Counted from the stretch's first letter, positions 7,813 to 15,493 are shown. The stretch is 18,675 nt of DNA from CAYRAV01 sp964422365 (GCA_964422365.1 CAYRAV010000059.1:1-18675), one strand, 5' to 3'. Notes: generated by a model from the sequence alone, not told the origin. Program-made: numbers and translations.

Positions 7813-9885
7813 TTATTGTTCTGGTACAGTAATTGGTGTTGGTGTAATCTCCACAGTACCTGGATCACCTATCTGTGAAACTTCCGGATCATCGGGATCA
7901 AATATATCATAGCCTTCTTCCTCCTCTGAAAATTCCGGTGGTGCTGTTGCCGCAGGTGTACCTGTTGGTCCCTCTGTTGCATCCGGCTTTTTAGATGCAT
8001 TTGGCTTTTGTGTCTCTTTTTCTGCCGAATCATCTCCTGAACCTTCACCTTTTACTTCTTTATCAGGATAAATATCTAAAAATGGAAAAATATCTTTCAT
8101 AATGGCATTTACAACATTTGTAGCAATATAGCTATGTGCCTGATCTGCAACATTTGGTTCATTTACAATAACATATACGACTACTTGTGGTTTATCTACT
8201 GGTGCAAATCCTATAAAGGATAACAAATATTTTTTATTTCCACGAGGAATTTTTTCTGCGGTACCTGTCTTACCTCCAATTGAATATCCACTAATCTGAG
8301 CTGCACTACCTGTACCATTTTCAACTGTTTCATACATGTATTTTCTAATCAATGCACTTGTTTCCTCTGAAACAGTTTTTCTAACCAATACAGGAGAAAT
8401 ATTCTTCACAACAGCTCCATTATCATTCAAAATCTGTTTTACAACATGCGGCTGATAATACTCTCCACCATTAATAACAGATGAAATTGCAGATGCCATC
8501 TGTATCATTGTTGTGGTCAGCCCCTGGCCAAAACAGGATGTTGCCATCTGCACTGGTCCTAAATTTTCTTCGCTATGAACCAGCCCGCGTTCTTCCCCTG
8601 GCAAATCGATTCCTGTTTTCTGTCCCATATTGAAATTACTCTGATATTTTGCAAAAGTACTTCTTCCCAGCCTTCTTACAATCTGCATCAGACCATCATT
8701 GCAGGATTGCATTAGAAGGCCTTCTAATGTCAGTGAACCATGTCCTCCCCTGACTGCACAGCCAATCCATCCTCCACCTACTTCTTCTCCTCCATTGCAG
8801 TCAAACCATTCACCATCATATACTTTATTCTCTTCTAATGCTGCTGCTACAGTTAATGGTTTGAACGTAGAGCCCGGCTCATATCCATAGCTAATACAGA
8901 AATTTCCCCACATTTCATTTAACTTTATTGTTTTTTCTTCTTCTGTCAGATCTTTTACATCTTTTTCATCATATACCTGTGTCAAATCAAAAGGGTTGTT
9001 CAGATCATACATGGTCTGTGATGACATTGCATATATTTCTCCATTGTTTGGATTCATAACAATGGCACCCACATCGACTGCACCTGTTTCTTCCATAAAC
9101 TCAGAAATTTTATCCTGTACAATTCGTTGGATATTTGCATCAATTGTTGTTACAAGTGTATTTCCATTTATCGCTGACTTTACATTTCTCTCTAACTTTA
9201 AATCAGCATCATAATATCCATATTCTCTTCCCGCTGTTCCATTTAGTTCATTATTATAATACCCTTCTAACCCCCATAAACCGACATTGTCTGATGTCGT
9301 AAAGCCAACAACATCGCAGGCAATATCATTTAATGGATATTTTCTCTTGTATTTTTTTTCAAACCATACTCCTACAATATCTTTATTTTTCTTTTGTATT
9401 TCCTCAAATGCTGTTATAGTATCATAGTCAAGCTCCTTTAATATGATGGAATATTGAGAATTTGGCTTTTCCTCTAAAATTTTATTTAACTCTTCTTCTG
9501 TCACATCAAAATACTGTGTTAAATATTGTATTGTGACATCTTTACAACTTACATTTACATCCTTACTTTTTGCCTCTAGAATTGTCTTTGGTGCAATAAT
9601 AAGATTATATACTGCTGTACTGATCGCAAGTTCAGTCTGATTTCGGTCAACAATATCCCCTCTTTTATAGGGGATTTCATTGCTTACATATGTCTGTTGG
9701 GATAACACCCTCTTTGCATAACGTTCTCCATCTTTTTCTGTTAAAAACCATATACGTCCAATCAGCACAATAAAGAACACAACAATAATACAAAATGCAG
9801 CCAATAATCTTGATTGCATTCTGTACAAAAATTTTTTCTCCTTTTTCGTTTTTTTTCTTTGAATGTTTCCTTTATATTTTGACAT
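7813..9885 (-). CDS. Class B penicillin-binding protein, FtsI/PBP2B-like, with acidic Pro/Thr-rich tail
   Basis: This is probably the main septal transpeptidase, the partner of FtsW. It is 690 aa. A basic cytoplasmic N-terminus is followed by one membrane segment (about 26-48), a dimerisation domain (from YKRGDIVDRN, about 73) and the transpeptidase domain with STFK at 339-342, SCN at 394-396 and KTG at 539-541, all intact. After the catalytic domain (about residue 606) comes a tail of about 84 residues rich in Asp, Glu, Pro and Thr (for example ATAPPEFSEEEE) instead of PASTA repeats. The start ATG at 9885 has TAGGTAAG upstream. It lies 61 nt after ftsL, as pbpB does in Bacillus. The tail is probably disordered and located outside the membrane. 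Confidence 0.92.
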   Translation of the reverse strand: MSKYKGNIQRKKTKKEKKFLYRMQSRLLAAFCIIVVFFIVLIGRIWFLTEKDGERYAKRVLSQQTYVSNEIPYKRGDIVDRNQTELAISTAVYNLIIAPKTILEAKSKDVNVSCKDVTIQYLTQYFDVTEEELNKILEEKPNSQYSIILKELDYDTITAFEEIQKKNKDIVGVWFEKKYKRKYPLNDIACDVVGFTTSDNVGLWGLEGYYNNELNGTAGREYGYYDADLKLERNVKSAINGNTLVTTIDANIQRIVQDKISEFMEETGAVDVGAIVMNPNNGEIYAMSSQTMYDLNNPFDLTQVYDEKDVKDLTEEEKTIKLNEMWGNFCISYGYEPGSTFKPLTVAAALEENKVYDGEWFDCNGGEEVGGGWIGCAVRGGHGSLTLEGLLMQSCNDGLMQIVRRLGRSTFAKYQSNFNMGQKTGIDLPGEERGLVHSEENLGPVQMATSCFGQGLTTTMIQMASAISSVINGGEYYQPHVVKQILNDNGAVVKNISPVLVRKTVSEETSALIRKYMYETVENGTGSAAQISGYSIGGKTGTAEKIPRGNKKYLLSFIGFAPVDKPQVVVYVIVNEPNVADQAHSYIATNVVNAIMKDIFPFLDIYPDKEVKGEGSGDDSAEKETQKPNASKKPDATEGPTGTPAATAPPEFSEEEEGYDIFDPDDPEVSQIGDPGTVEITPTPITVPEQ

Positions 9886-9946
9886 AATCTTACCTATTAT
9901 GCTATGAACGCCTTTATCTGTTCATAACCCTTTCATTTACACAATA

Positions 9947-10453
9947 TTACTCTTTTCCCAGAATCTGGTCAACAATATTTTTAGATGCTGACTTTGGTAT
10001 ATCACCATATTGTTTTACATAATCACTTTTTGTACTATCATATGTGATAATCTGTTCTTTTTCAGCATGCACCATTCCGAGTTCTTCTGTTGCTACCTTG
10101 TAAATATTGTCTAAATCAATGGAACTTGTCACAGCTTCTAATGCAATATCATTGTCTTCTTTCATCGTTGCAATTGTACTTTCCATTACAGCCACTTTTT
10201 TGCTCATAGTCGTAATATCTGCCTGCACCTGTAAATAGTGTATACATAAAAATACAGTAGCTGTAACAGCAGCCGTCATTCCAAGAGTTGTACCAAGATC
10301 CATATTAGGTGCTTTTTTCTTTTTTCTCTTACCAGGCTTTCTCACCGGCTCCTGTCGTCGTCTCTCTTTATCATAGTCATATTCCGGCTGCAATTTTCTT
10401 ACTGCAGTTCCGTCGACATATTGATACCGTCTTCTAACATTTCTTTCTTTCAT
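9947..10453 (-). CDS. ftsL: FtsL-like septum formation protein
   Basis: This is a bitopic divisome protein that bridges FtsQ/DivIB and DivIC/FtsB. From ATG 10453 it is 168 aa, longer than Bacillus FtsL. A very basic cytoplasmic domain (RKPGKRKKKK) is followed by one membrane segment at about residues 51-75 (LGMTAAVTATVFLCIHYLQ), then a coiled-coil-like stretch and the motif VATEELGMVHAEKEQI, where 'A..eLGM' is typical of FtsL. ATG 10453 has GGAAGG about 8 nt upstream. Longer in-frame starts (10480, 10537) lack a good site, and 10537 would overlap rsmH. FtsL sequences diverge quickly, so the call rests on position between rsmH and the PBP as much as on sequence. Confidence 0.85.
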   Translation of the reverse strand: MKERNVRRRYQYVDGTAVRKLQPEYDYDKERRRQEPVRKPGKRKKKKAPNMDLGTTLGMTAAVTATVFLCIHYLQVQADITTMSKKVAVMESTIATMKEDNDIALEAVTSSIDLDNIYKVATEELGMVHAEKEQIITYDSTKSDYVKQYGDIPKSASKNIVDQILGKE

Positions 10454-10502
10454 TCTAAATCCCTTTCCTTCCCAATCCATTCTTATTTTTATGATAACTC
10501 CA

Positions 10503-11441
10503 CTACAACCGGCGCTCAAATACTCGCAGTTTAGCACTTTTAGAACGTCTGTTATATTCTAGTTCCTCCTCTGAAGGAATAATTGGTTTTCTTGTTATCA
10601 CTCTGCCTTTTGATTTATTCCCACATATACATATTGGAAAATTACTTGGACATGTACAAGGATTCTCATTCTTTCTATAAATACTTTTTACAATTCTATC
10701 TTCTAATGAATGAAATGTAATAATGCAAATCCTCCCTCTATCATCAAGTAATTCTATCATTTCATCTAATGTATCTTTTAAAACCTCCAGCTCTTTGTTC
10801 AATTCAATCCGTATCGCCTGAAATGTTTTTTTTGACGGATGTCCTGTATTTTTTCTCACCTTCATTGGTATGGCTGCTTTAATCACTTCTGTTAGTTCAT
10901 TTGTAGTTAAAATTTCTTTCTCTTTTCTTGCACGTACAATGTGTTTTGCAATGTTCTTTGCAAATTTATCTTCTCCATAATCCCGTATAATGCGAAATAA
11001 TTCATTTTCACTGTATTCGTTAACAATATCTTTTGCTGTCATTGGATTTCTCTGATCCATTCTCATATCCAGCGGCGCATCCTCCCTATAAGAAAACCCT
11101 CGTCCGGCAGTGTCTAATTGATGTGAAGATACTCCTAAATCAAGTACAATTCCATCGACTTTAGATATACCAAGTTCCCCTAAGACCTGTTTCATATTAC
11201 AGTAATTACTTCTTACTATGCTTATCTTTTCTTCAAAATCCGCCAAACGTTTCCTGCCTGCCTCAATCGCTTCTGCATCCTGATCTATTCCAACAAATTG
11301 TCCCTTTGCACCCAGCCTTTTGCATACTTCATAAGCATGTCCTGCTCCTCCCAATGTGCCATCTACATAGATCCCATCTTTTTTGATATTCAGTTCTTCA
11401 ATTGTCTCATTCAGCAGGACGGATATGTGTTCAAATTCCAT
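10503..11441 (-). CDS. rsmH: 16S rRNA (cytosine-1402-N4)-methyltransferase
   Basis: RsmH (MraW) is a SAM-dependent enzyme that methylates N4 of C1402 in the ribosomal decoding centre. It is 312 aa, the family norm. Visible are the start MEFEHISVLLNETIEEL, the SAM-binding loop YVDGTLGGAGHAYEV, the motif GIVLDLGVSSHQLD followed by GRGFSYREDAPLDMRMD, and the C-terminal ITFHSLEDRIVK. A late cysteine cluster (CTCPSNFPICICG) is usual in the Gram-positive form. ATG 11441 is fixed by GGAGG at 11448-11452 with 6 nt spacing. The longer frame to 11549 would run back into mraZ. It starts 13 nt after the mraZ stop. Confidence 0.96.
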   Translation of the reverse strand: MEFEHISVLLNETIEELNIKKDGIYVDGTLGGAGHAYEVCKRLGAKGQFVGIDQDAEAIEAGRKRLADFEEKISIVRSNYCNMKQVLGELGISKVDGIVLDLGVSSHQLDTAGRGFSYREDAPLDMRMDQRNPMTAKDIVNEYSENELFRIIRDYGEDKFAKNIAKHIVRARKEKEILTTNELTEVIKAAIPMKVRKNTGHPSKKTFQAIRIELNKELEVLKDTLDEMIELLDDRGRICIITFHSLEDRIVKSIYRKNENPCTCPSNFPICICGNKSKGRVITRKPIIPSEEELEYNRRSKSAKLRVFERRL

Positions 11442-11454
11442 ATTGCTCCTCCAG

Positions 11455-11880
11455 CTAAAAATTAATTCCCAAATCCGACATATGTTCTGCAACGGTGTCC
11501 ATATCATCATATGTATTTTTTTCCCAGCGTTCTTTACTCCAGATTTCAATCTTCCCTACTATCCCTACAAAAACTACATCTTTGCATAATTCTGCTTTTT
11601 CCCGCAGTTTTAATGGTATCAATATACGTCCCTGCTTATCTACTTCACAAGTAACCGCACCAGCCATAAAGTAACGCTGTAATTGTCTTGCTTCTTTACT
11701 TCCAGGAAGCTCACGTAATTTATTGACAAAGTTCTCCCACTCCTCATCAGGATACACAAAAAGGCATCCATCTAAACCTAGAGTCAGTACAAATTTGTCT
11801 CCTAATTCCTCTCTAAACTTCGCAGGTACTATCACTCTGCCCTTGGCATCAATCGTATGATTGTATTCGCCCATGAACAT
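11455..11880 (-). CDS. mraZ: Transcriptional regulator MraZ
   Basis: MraZ is a DNA-binding protein with two AbrB-like halves that represses its own dcw operon. It is 141 aa. The two characteristic repeats are visible: DAKGRVIVPAKFRE (about 11-24) and DKQGRILIPLKLRE (about 83-96). The start MFMGEYNHTIDAKGR is the standard family N-terminus; a second ATG two codons later is also possible. It is the first gene of the cluster. Four 10-bp repeats with GTGG cores lie between promoter and start codon (11909-11948), consistent with autoregulation. Confidence 0.95.
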   Translation of the reverse strand: MFMGEYNHTIDAKGRVIVPAKFREELGDKFVLTLGLDGCLFVYPDEEWENFVNKLRELPGSKEARQLQRYFMAGAVTCEVDKQGRILIPLKLREKAELCKDVVFVGIVGKIEIWSKERWEKNTYDDMDTVAEHMSDLGINF

Positions 11881-11908
11881 CTTTCAGCACCCGCCCCTCT
11901 GTAATTTT

Positions 11909-11948
11909 GAACCACTCTCCACCACTTTGAACCACTTTCCACCACTTT
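11909..11948 (-). promoter_or_regulatory. Four-unit MraZ operator (10-bp direct repeats)
   Basis: In transcription order the minus strand reads AAAGTGGTGG, AAAGTGGTTC, AAAGTGGTGG and AGAGTGGTTC: four units with an exact 10-bp period, one DNA turn. MraZ in other bacteria is known to bind a few short G-rich repeats spaced one turn apart upstream of mraZ. The array begins at about the expected transcription start, so bound MraZ would block initiation or escape. Confidence 0.8.
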
Positions 11949-11955
11949 ACATTTT

Positions 11956-11984
11956 ATTTTAGTATATTTTCGGAAATTGTTCAA
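11956..11984 (-). promoter_or_regulatory. dcw operon promoter upstream of mraZ
   Basis: The -35 is TTGAAC (11979-11984), the spacer 17 nt and the -10 TAAAAT (11956-11961), on the minus strand. The predicted start is near 11949, immediately before the operator array. Confidence 0.7.
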
Positions 11985-12083
11985 CCCCTTTTCCCACTTT
12001 TTTTCATTTTAAAACCTCTATTTAGCCACAATTTTATTAAATTAAAATATCTCGACATTTTCCTCTTAATCCTGACAATTCTG

Positions 12084-12160
12084 CTAAAGCATGTTTGAAA
12101 ACTGCTTGTTACAAGATGTGCTTCACAATTTGTAATAAGCAATTTTCAAACACACTTTAG
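12084..12160. repeat. Inverted-repeat element, short copy B (77 bp)
   Basis: Two 29-nt arms (12084-12112 and 12132-12160) match as an inverted repeat at 25 of 29 positions, separated by 19 nt. The ends CTAAAGCATGTTTGAAAA and CTAAAGTGTGTTTGAAAA match those of elements A and C. The nested hairpin core is missing, so it looks like an internal-deletion derivative. An XRE-like reading frame opens right at its right end. Confidence 0.7.
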
Positions 12161-12163
12161 AAC

Positions 12164-12364
12164 GGTTCATACCTTATTCCCCATGTAGCACACATCTATT
12201 ACAGTATTGCTGAACCAGCTAAAGTTACCAGAATATACAAACAGGAGCCGTTCATTCATCCAAATAGCACATTATATATAGTTGCCAATATCCTGGCTGT
12301 AGACTACATAGAGTACTATTTGTTCTTAATGCAACAGCTCCATAATTTTTTATATCATTATTAG
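12164..12364 (+). pseudogene. Decayed C-terminal part of an XRE/Cro-type helix-turn-helix regulator
   Basis: An open frame of 66 codons with no start codon begins immediately after repeat element B (in-frame stop TAG at 12158-12160) and ends at TAG 12362-12364. The translation includes IYYSIAEPAKVTRIYKQE followed by HPNSTLYIVANILAVDYIEY. This follows the XRE domain pattern 'lSiaeLAk...ri..ge..P...tL.kIA.aL.vd..el', with a few helix residues missing in the middle. It is the only plus-strand coding trace in the window. I infer a gene remnant, perhaps truncated when element B arose or inserted. The match is by eye and modest. Confidence 0.4.
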
Positions 12365-12384
12365 TATAGGTGTCAAAATTCTCG

Positions 12385-12404
12385 TAACAGTTCAGCCATG
12401 CCAT
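12385..12404 (+). repeat. Dispersed short repeat (core AGTTCAGCCATGC), copy 2
   Basis: TAACAGTTCAGCCATGCCAT lies between the XRE remnant and lgt. It matches copy 1 (4503-4521, opposite strand) over about 18 bases and copy 3 (18306-18323) over its core. Confidence 0.55.
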
Positions 12405-12407
12405 TCA

Positions 12408-12463
12408 TAATTTACCAGAATGTACATTATTACCAAAAAATTTACGGTCTGTCTGGTAAATTA
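12408..12463. other. Inverted repeat spanning the lgt stop codon
   Basis: TAATTTACCAGA (12408-12419) and TCTGGTAAATTA (12452-12463) are perfect 12-bp arms with 32 nt between. The loop contains a separate 10-bp perfect palindrome, AATGTACATT (12419-12428). The right arm lies inside the last lgt codons. No T-run follows on the minus strand, so it is not a standard intrinsic terminator, but it could protect or end the lgt transcript. Confidence 0.45.
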
Positions 12464-13317
12464 TTCCTTATCTTTACTCTCATCATAACAATAGCAATTG
12501 CTGAACCAATCACCATAATAATTGCTAACATCTGGGATATCGGTATCTGCGTCCCCCACAACAGCAGCTGATCTGTGCGTAATCCTTCTATCCAGCTTCT
12601 TCCCAAACCATAAAAAAATAAATATAGCAGTATTATCTCACCATCAAATTTTTTATGATTGCTATACCACAATAACAAAATCAGCACACATAAATTCCAA
12701 AGAGATTCATATAAAAAAGTCGGATGCACTAAAATTGTTCCATCTATTACATATTTCGATAACTGTTCTGCTGATTTTTCGGACATATGTAATACTGCCT
12801 TTTCCCATGGAATCTGCATTGCAAAAAGTGTATCTCCCGCATAACCTCCAAATGCTTCTGTGTTAAAAAAATTACCCCATCTGCCTATTATTTGTCCTGT
12901 TATTAATCCAAGACATGCTGTATCTGCTAATAATGTAAACTTTACTTTTCTTACTTTAGAAAATATTACTGCAGTGATAATACCTGCAATCACTCCACCA
13001 TAAATCGCAAGTCCTCCGCCTCTGATATTAAATATTTCAATAAGATTGTTCTTATACTCGTCCCAACTGAAAATAACATAATAAATTCTTGCACCAATGA
13101 TGGAACATACAATTGCATATAACGCAAAATCCAGATACATCTCTGTACTTTGTCCTGTTTTCTTCGCCTGATAATTGGCTATCAGAAAACCTGCCATCAT
13201 GCCAAATGCAATAATCACACCATAGAATGCAATATGAAATCCAAATACATCAAAACCACTTCTTACATTATCGAAAGTTATCCCCAAATTAGGAAAACTA
13301 ATCTTCGTACCTGTCAT
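12442..13317 (-). CDS. lgt: Prolipoprotein diacylglyceryl transferase
   Basis: Lgt is an integral membrane enzyme that transfers diacylglycerol from phosphatidylglycerol to the lipobox Cys of prolipoproteins, the first step of lipoprotein maturation. From ATG 13317 it is 291 aa with about seven hydrophobic segments. The Lgt signature GRWGNFFNTEAFGG lies at about 145-158 and contains the essential Arg. Also visible are GARIYYVIF, the glycine-rich RGGGLAIYGGVIAG, and HPTFLYES in the second half. A TTG-initiated extension to 13344 is possible but lacks a convincing site; TTGGTG lies 6 nt before the ATG. It starts 48 nt after the ychF stop and is probably co-transcribed. The 3' end is embedded in an inverted repeat. 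Confidence 0.95.
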   Translation of the reverse strand: MTGTKISFPNLGITFDNVRSGFDVFGFHIAFYGVIIAFGMMAGFLIANYQAKKTGQSTEMYLDFALYAIVCSIIGARIYYVIFSWDEYKNNLIEIFNIRGGGLAIYGGVIAGIITAVIFSKVRKVKFTLLADTACLGLITGQIIGRWGNFFNTEAFGGYAGDTLFAMQIPWEKAVLHMSEKSAEQLSKYVIDGTILVHPTFLYESLWNLCVLILLLWYSNHKKFDGEIILLYLFFYGLGRSWIEGLRTDQLLLWGTQIPISQMLAIIMVIGSAIAIVMMRVKIRNNLPDRP

Positions 13318-13364
13318 ATTCTGCACCAAGCCTTTCAAATACAAACCTGCTTGTATTTTCTTTA

Positions 13365-14462
13365 TTACACATTAAACCGGAACAATACTACATCTCCATC
13401 TTGCACAATATACTCTTTTCCCTCAGATCTTACCAGTCCTTTTTCTTTCGCAGCATTGAAACTTCCACAAGCAATCAAGTTATCATAATTCACAATTTCT
13501 GCACGGATAAATCCTCTCTCAAAATCTGAGTGGATTTTACCGGCGGCCTGTGGAGCTTTTGTTCCTTTTGTAATCGTCCATGCCCTTACTTCCTGCTCTC
13601 CTGCTGTTAAAAAACTGATTAATCCCAATAAACTGTAACTTGCACGTATCAGTTTATCAAGCCCTGCTTCCTTCAATCCTAAGTCCTCTAAAAACATCTC
13701 TTTTTCTTCATCATCTAGTTCCGCAATTTCCTGTTCAATCTGTGCACAGATAACAAAAACTTCTGAACCTTCTCCCTTTGCATATTCTCTCACTTTTGCA
13801 ACCTGCTCATTGCTGTTTCCATCATCCGCCAAATCATCTTCTGATACATTTGCAGCATAGATAACGGGCTTTGCAGTTAATAAATTATAACTTTCAAATA
13901 ATTCCTGTTCATCTTCATCATCAACTTCAAAATTCTTTGCAAGTTTTCCTTCCTCTAAAAATGCTTTTAATCGTTTTAATAAGTCTTCCTCCTTGGCAAG
14001 ACTTTTATCATTTCTTGCTCCTCTCGATACCTTTGAAATTCTTCTTTCCAAAATTTCGATATCAGAAAAAATCAATTCCAGATTAATTGTTTCAATGTCG
14101 CGCAATGGATCAATCGAGCCATCTACATGAACAATATTTCCATTCTCAAAACATCTTACTACATGTACAATTGCATCCACTTCTCTGATATTAGATAAAA
14201 ATTGATTTCCCAGCCCTTCTCCTTTTGAAGCACCTTTTACCAATCCCGCAATGTCCACAAACTCAATGGCTGCTGGTACAACTTTTTGTGAATGATACAA
14301 ATCATCTAATACTTGTAATCTTTTATCTGGTACTGCTACCACACCTATATTAGGGTCAATGGTACAGAACGGATAATTTGCTGATTCTGCTCCTGCTTTT
14401 GTTAATGAGTTAAATAATGTACTTTTTCCTACATTTGGTAATCCTACGATTCCTAGTTTCAT
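13365..14462 (-). CDS. ychF: Redox-regulated ATPase YchF (Obg-family P-loop protein)
   Basis: YchF/OLA1 is a conserved P-loop NTPase that hydrolyses ATP in preference to GTP and associates with ribosomes. It is 365 aa, the standard length. G1 is GLPNVGKSTLFN at the extreme N-terminus, NYPFCTIDPN is switch I, DIAGLVKGASKGEGLGN is G3, and YAANVSEDDL replaces the usual NKxD, a feature of this family. A coiled-coil-like arm (about 130-200) and a C-terminal TGS domain ending EYIVQDGDVVLFRFNV complete it. ATG 14462 gives the canonical MKLGIVGLPNVG start. It is followed by lgt at close spacing. Confidence 0.96.
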   Translation of the reverse strand: MKLGIVGLPNVGKSTLFNSLTKAGAESANYPFCTIDPNIGVVAVPDKRLQVLDDLYHSQKVVPAAIEFVDIAGLVKGASKGEGLGNQFLSNIREVDAIVHVVRCFENGNIVHVDGSIDPLRDIETINLELIFSDIEILERRISKVSRGARNDKSLAKEEDLLKRLKAFLEEGKLAKNFEVDDEDEQELFESYNLLTAKPVIYAANVSEDDLADDGNSNEQVAKVREYAKGEGSEVFVICAQIEQEIAELDDEEKEMFLEDLGLKEAGLDKLIRASYSLLGLISFLTAGEQEVRAWTITKGTKAPQAAGKIHSDFERGFIRAEIVNYDNLIACGSFNAAKEKGLVRSEGKEYIVQDGDVVLFRFNV

Positions 14463-14671
14463 AATTTACTATACCTATCCAGAAAGCCTTTATCTTCAAA
14501 GGTTTCTGCCTTTCTCTATATTTTTACTACACCAATTGCTACACCATTTTTTACATGATTTTAAGCATTACAGCATAGTATTATATCACATCATCTACCA
14601 TTTGGAAACAATCAAATTTACTTTAAATCTTCAAACTGTAACACAAAATTACATCTTTCCTGTACCACTAC

Positions 14672-14893
14672 CTAATACTCCTTTGCTATATCTTCTTCCA
14701 AAACACTATATTTTTTCATAAAAAACATTTTATCTGCATCACTACAAATCAACATGATCTCATGAAATTTTCCATTTTTCCTATCACGAAAGCCGGCAAC
14801 CTGCTCTCCTGTGCAAATACTGGTTCTAATAACTGCTTGTTGTTTTTCCTTATTATATGGCTCTACTACCATCTTTCTCTTAAATTTGAACAT
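14672..14893 (-). CDS. Small conserved-looking protein, function unknown (73 aa)
   Basis: This is a 73-residue protein with no membrane segment. A basic start (MFKFKRKM) is followed by the compact motif IRTSICTGEQVAGFRDRKNG and an acidic C-terminus ending EDIAKEY. ATG 14893 has GAGGGA about 6 nt upstream, a good site. From memory, similar 70-aa proteins with an 'IR.SICTGEQVAGF' motif are common in Lachnospiraceae and sometimes carry a misleading 'aspartate dehydrogenase' label; this one is far too short to be that enzyme. It has a single Cys. It lies 78 nt after the 117-aa cysteine-rich gene, on the same strand. The role is unknown. Confidence 0.75.
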   Translation of the reverse strand: MFKFKRKMVVEPYNKEKQQAVIRTSICTGEQVAGFRDRKNGKFHEIMLICSDADKMFFMKKYSVLEEDIAKEY

Positions 14894-14971
14894 TTCTATC
14901 CCTCATTTTTTGACCTTTTTACTGTTATCTTTTACATCAATTTATACTATTTTTATTGTAATTATATGACT

Positions 14972-15325
14972 TCATTTTGAGTGAAGCTTTGCATATAGCT
15001 CTCTTTTTCGTGTATGGCGTAATTTACCATCATTTTTATGCTGATAATTTTCTCTCAACCAATCTTTATCATAATCATTTTCTCTGTTTTCAAAATATAA
15101 TGCTTCAAATGGTGTAAGCGGACGATTAGAACAAAAAGGACAAGTGGGATCACCACAATTAGAACTCATCCATACATCACAGGAAATACAACATATCGCA
15201 TCATACTTGTCATAAAAAAATAAACTTCCATTACATATTGGACACTTAAATTTCAACCAGCTGCCGTATTTATTCATTTTTTTCAATTTCGCTTTATATT
15301 TTGAATATCTTTTACTGTTCTTCAT
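14972..15325 (-). CDS. Cysteine-rich probable zinc-ribbon protein, unknown function (117 aa)
   Basis: This is a soluble 117-residue protein with a basic N-terminus. Its cysteines form zinc-binding-type knuckles: CPIC (about 29-32), CCISC (about 45-49), then CGDPTC with CPFC (about 57-66). That is enough ligands for two metal sites, as in rubredoxin-like or zinc-ribbon folds. The C-terminal third is highly charged, with basic patches (HTRKRELYAKLHSK). ATG 15325 has GGTGATT upstream. Its leader runs straight into repeat material (15354-15484), so its promoter may lie inside that repeat. I do not recognise a named family; nucleic-acid or protein binding is a guess from the fold alone. Confidence 0.7.
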   Translation of the reverse strand: MKNSKRYSKYKAKLKKMNKYGSWLKFKCPICNGSLFFYDKYDAICCISCDVWMSSNCGDPTCPFCSNRPLTPFEALYFENRENDYDKDWLRENYQHKNDGKLRHTRKRELYAKLHSK

Positions 15326-15353
15326 ATCAAATCACCACTTATAAAAATATTGT

Positions 15354-15484
15354 ATTAAGTCAATTGGAATGTACGCATTTCCGTTTTGCCGAAAGTATGC
15401 AGAACAAATCCGCTGCTCGCCGGAATAAAAAAGTCCAACTTTGGTATTTTTTTGCGTAATTTTTAATTTTTAAACACGCTCTAG
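15354..15484 (-). repeat. Related repeat unit E, joined head-to-head to element C
   Basis: Read on the minus strand from 15484 it begins CTAGAGCGTGTTTAAAAATT, the terminal sequence of elements A-C. It continues with a GC-richer, structured stretch (CCAAAGTTGG; CCGGCGAGCAGCGG) unlike the flanks. No second end with the same terminal sequence is visible near 15350, so it may be a truncated copy or a different element with a shared end. It covers the region just upstream of the 117-aa gene. No ORF is supported. Confidence 0.5.
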
Positions 15485-15493
15485 AGTGTGTTT
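15472..15493. repeat. 22-bp near-perfect palindrome at the E/C junction
   Basis: AAACACGCTCT and AGAGTGTGTTT meet with one mismatch, centred on TCTAGA. It is formed by two element ends facing away from a shared CTAG. Confidence 0.7.

Noticed and set aside
14480..14520. Hairpin AGAAAGCCTTT/AAAGGTTTCT upstream of ychF.
   Set aside because: It has a bulged stem and no T-run on the minus strand, and there is no plus-strand gene to terminate; too weak to annotate as a regulatory element.
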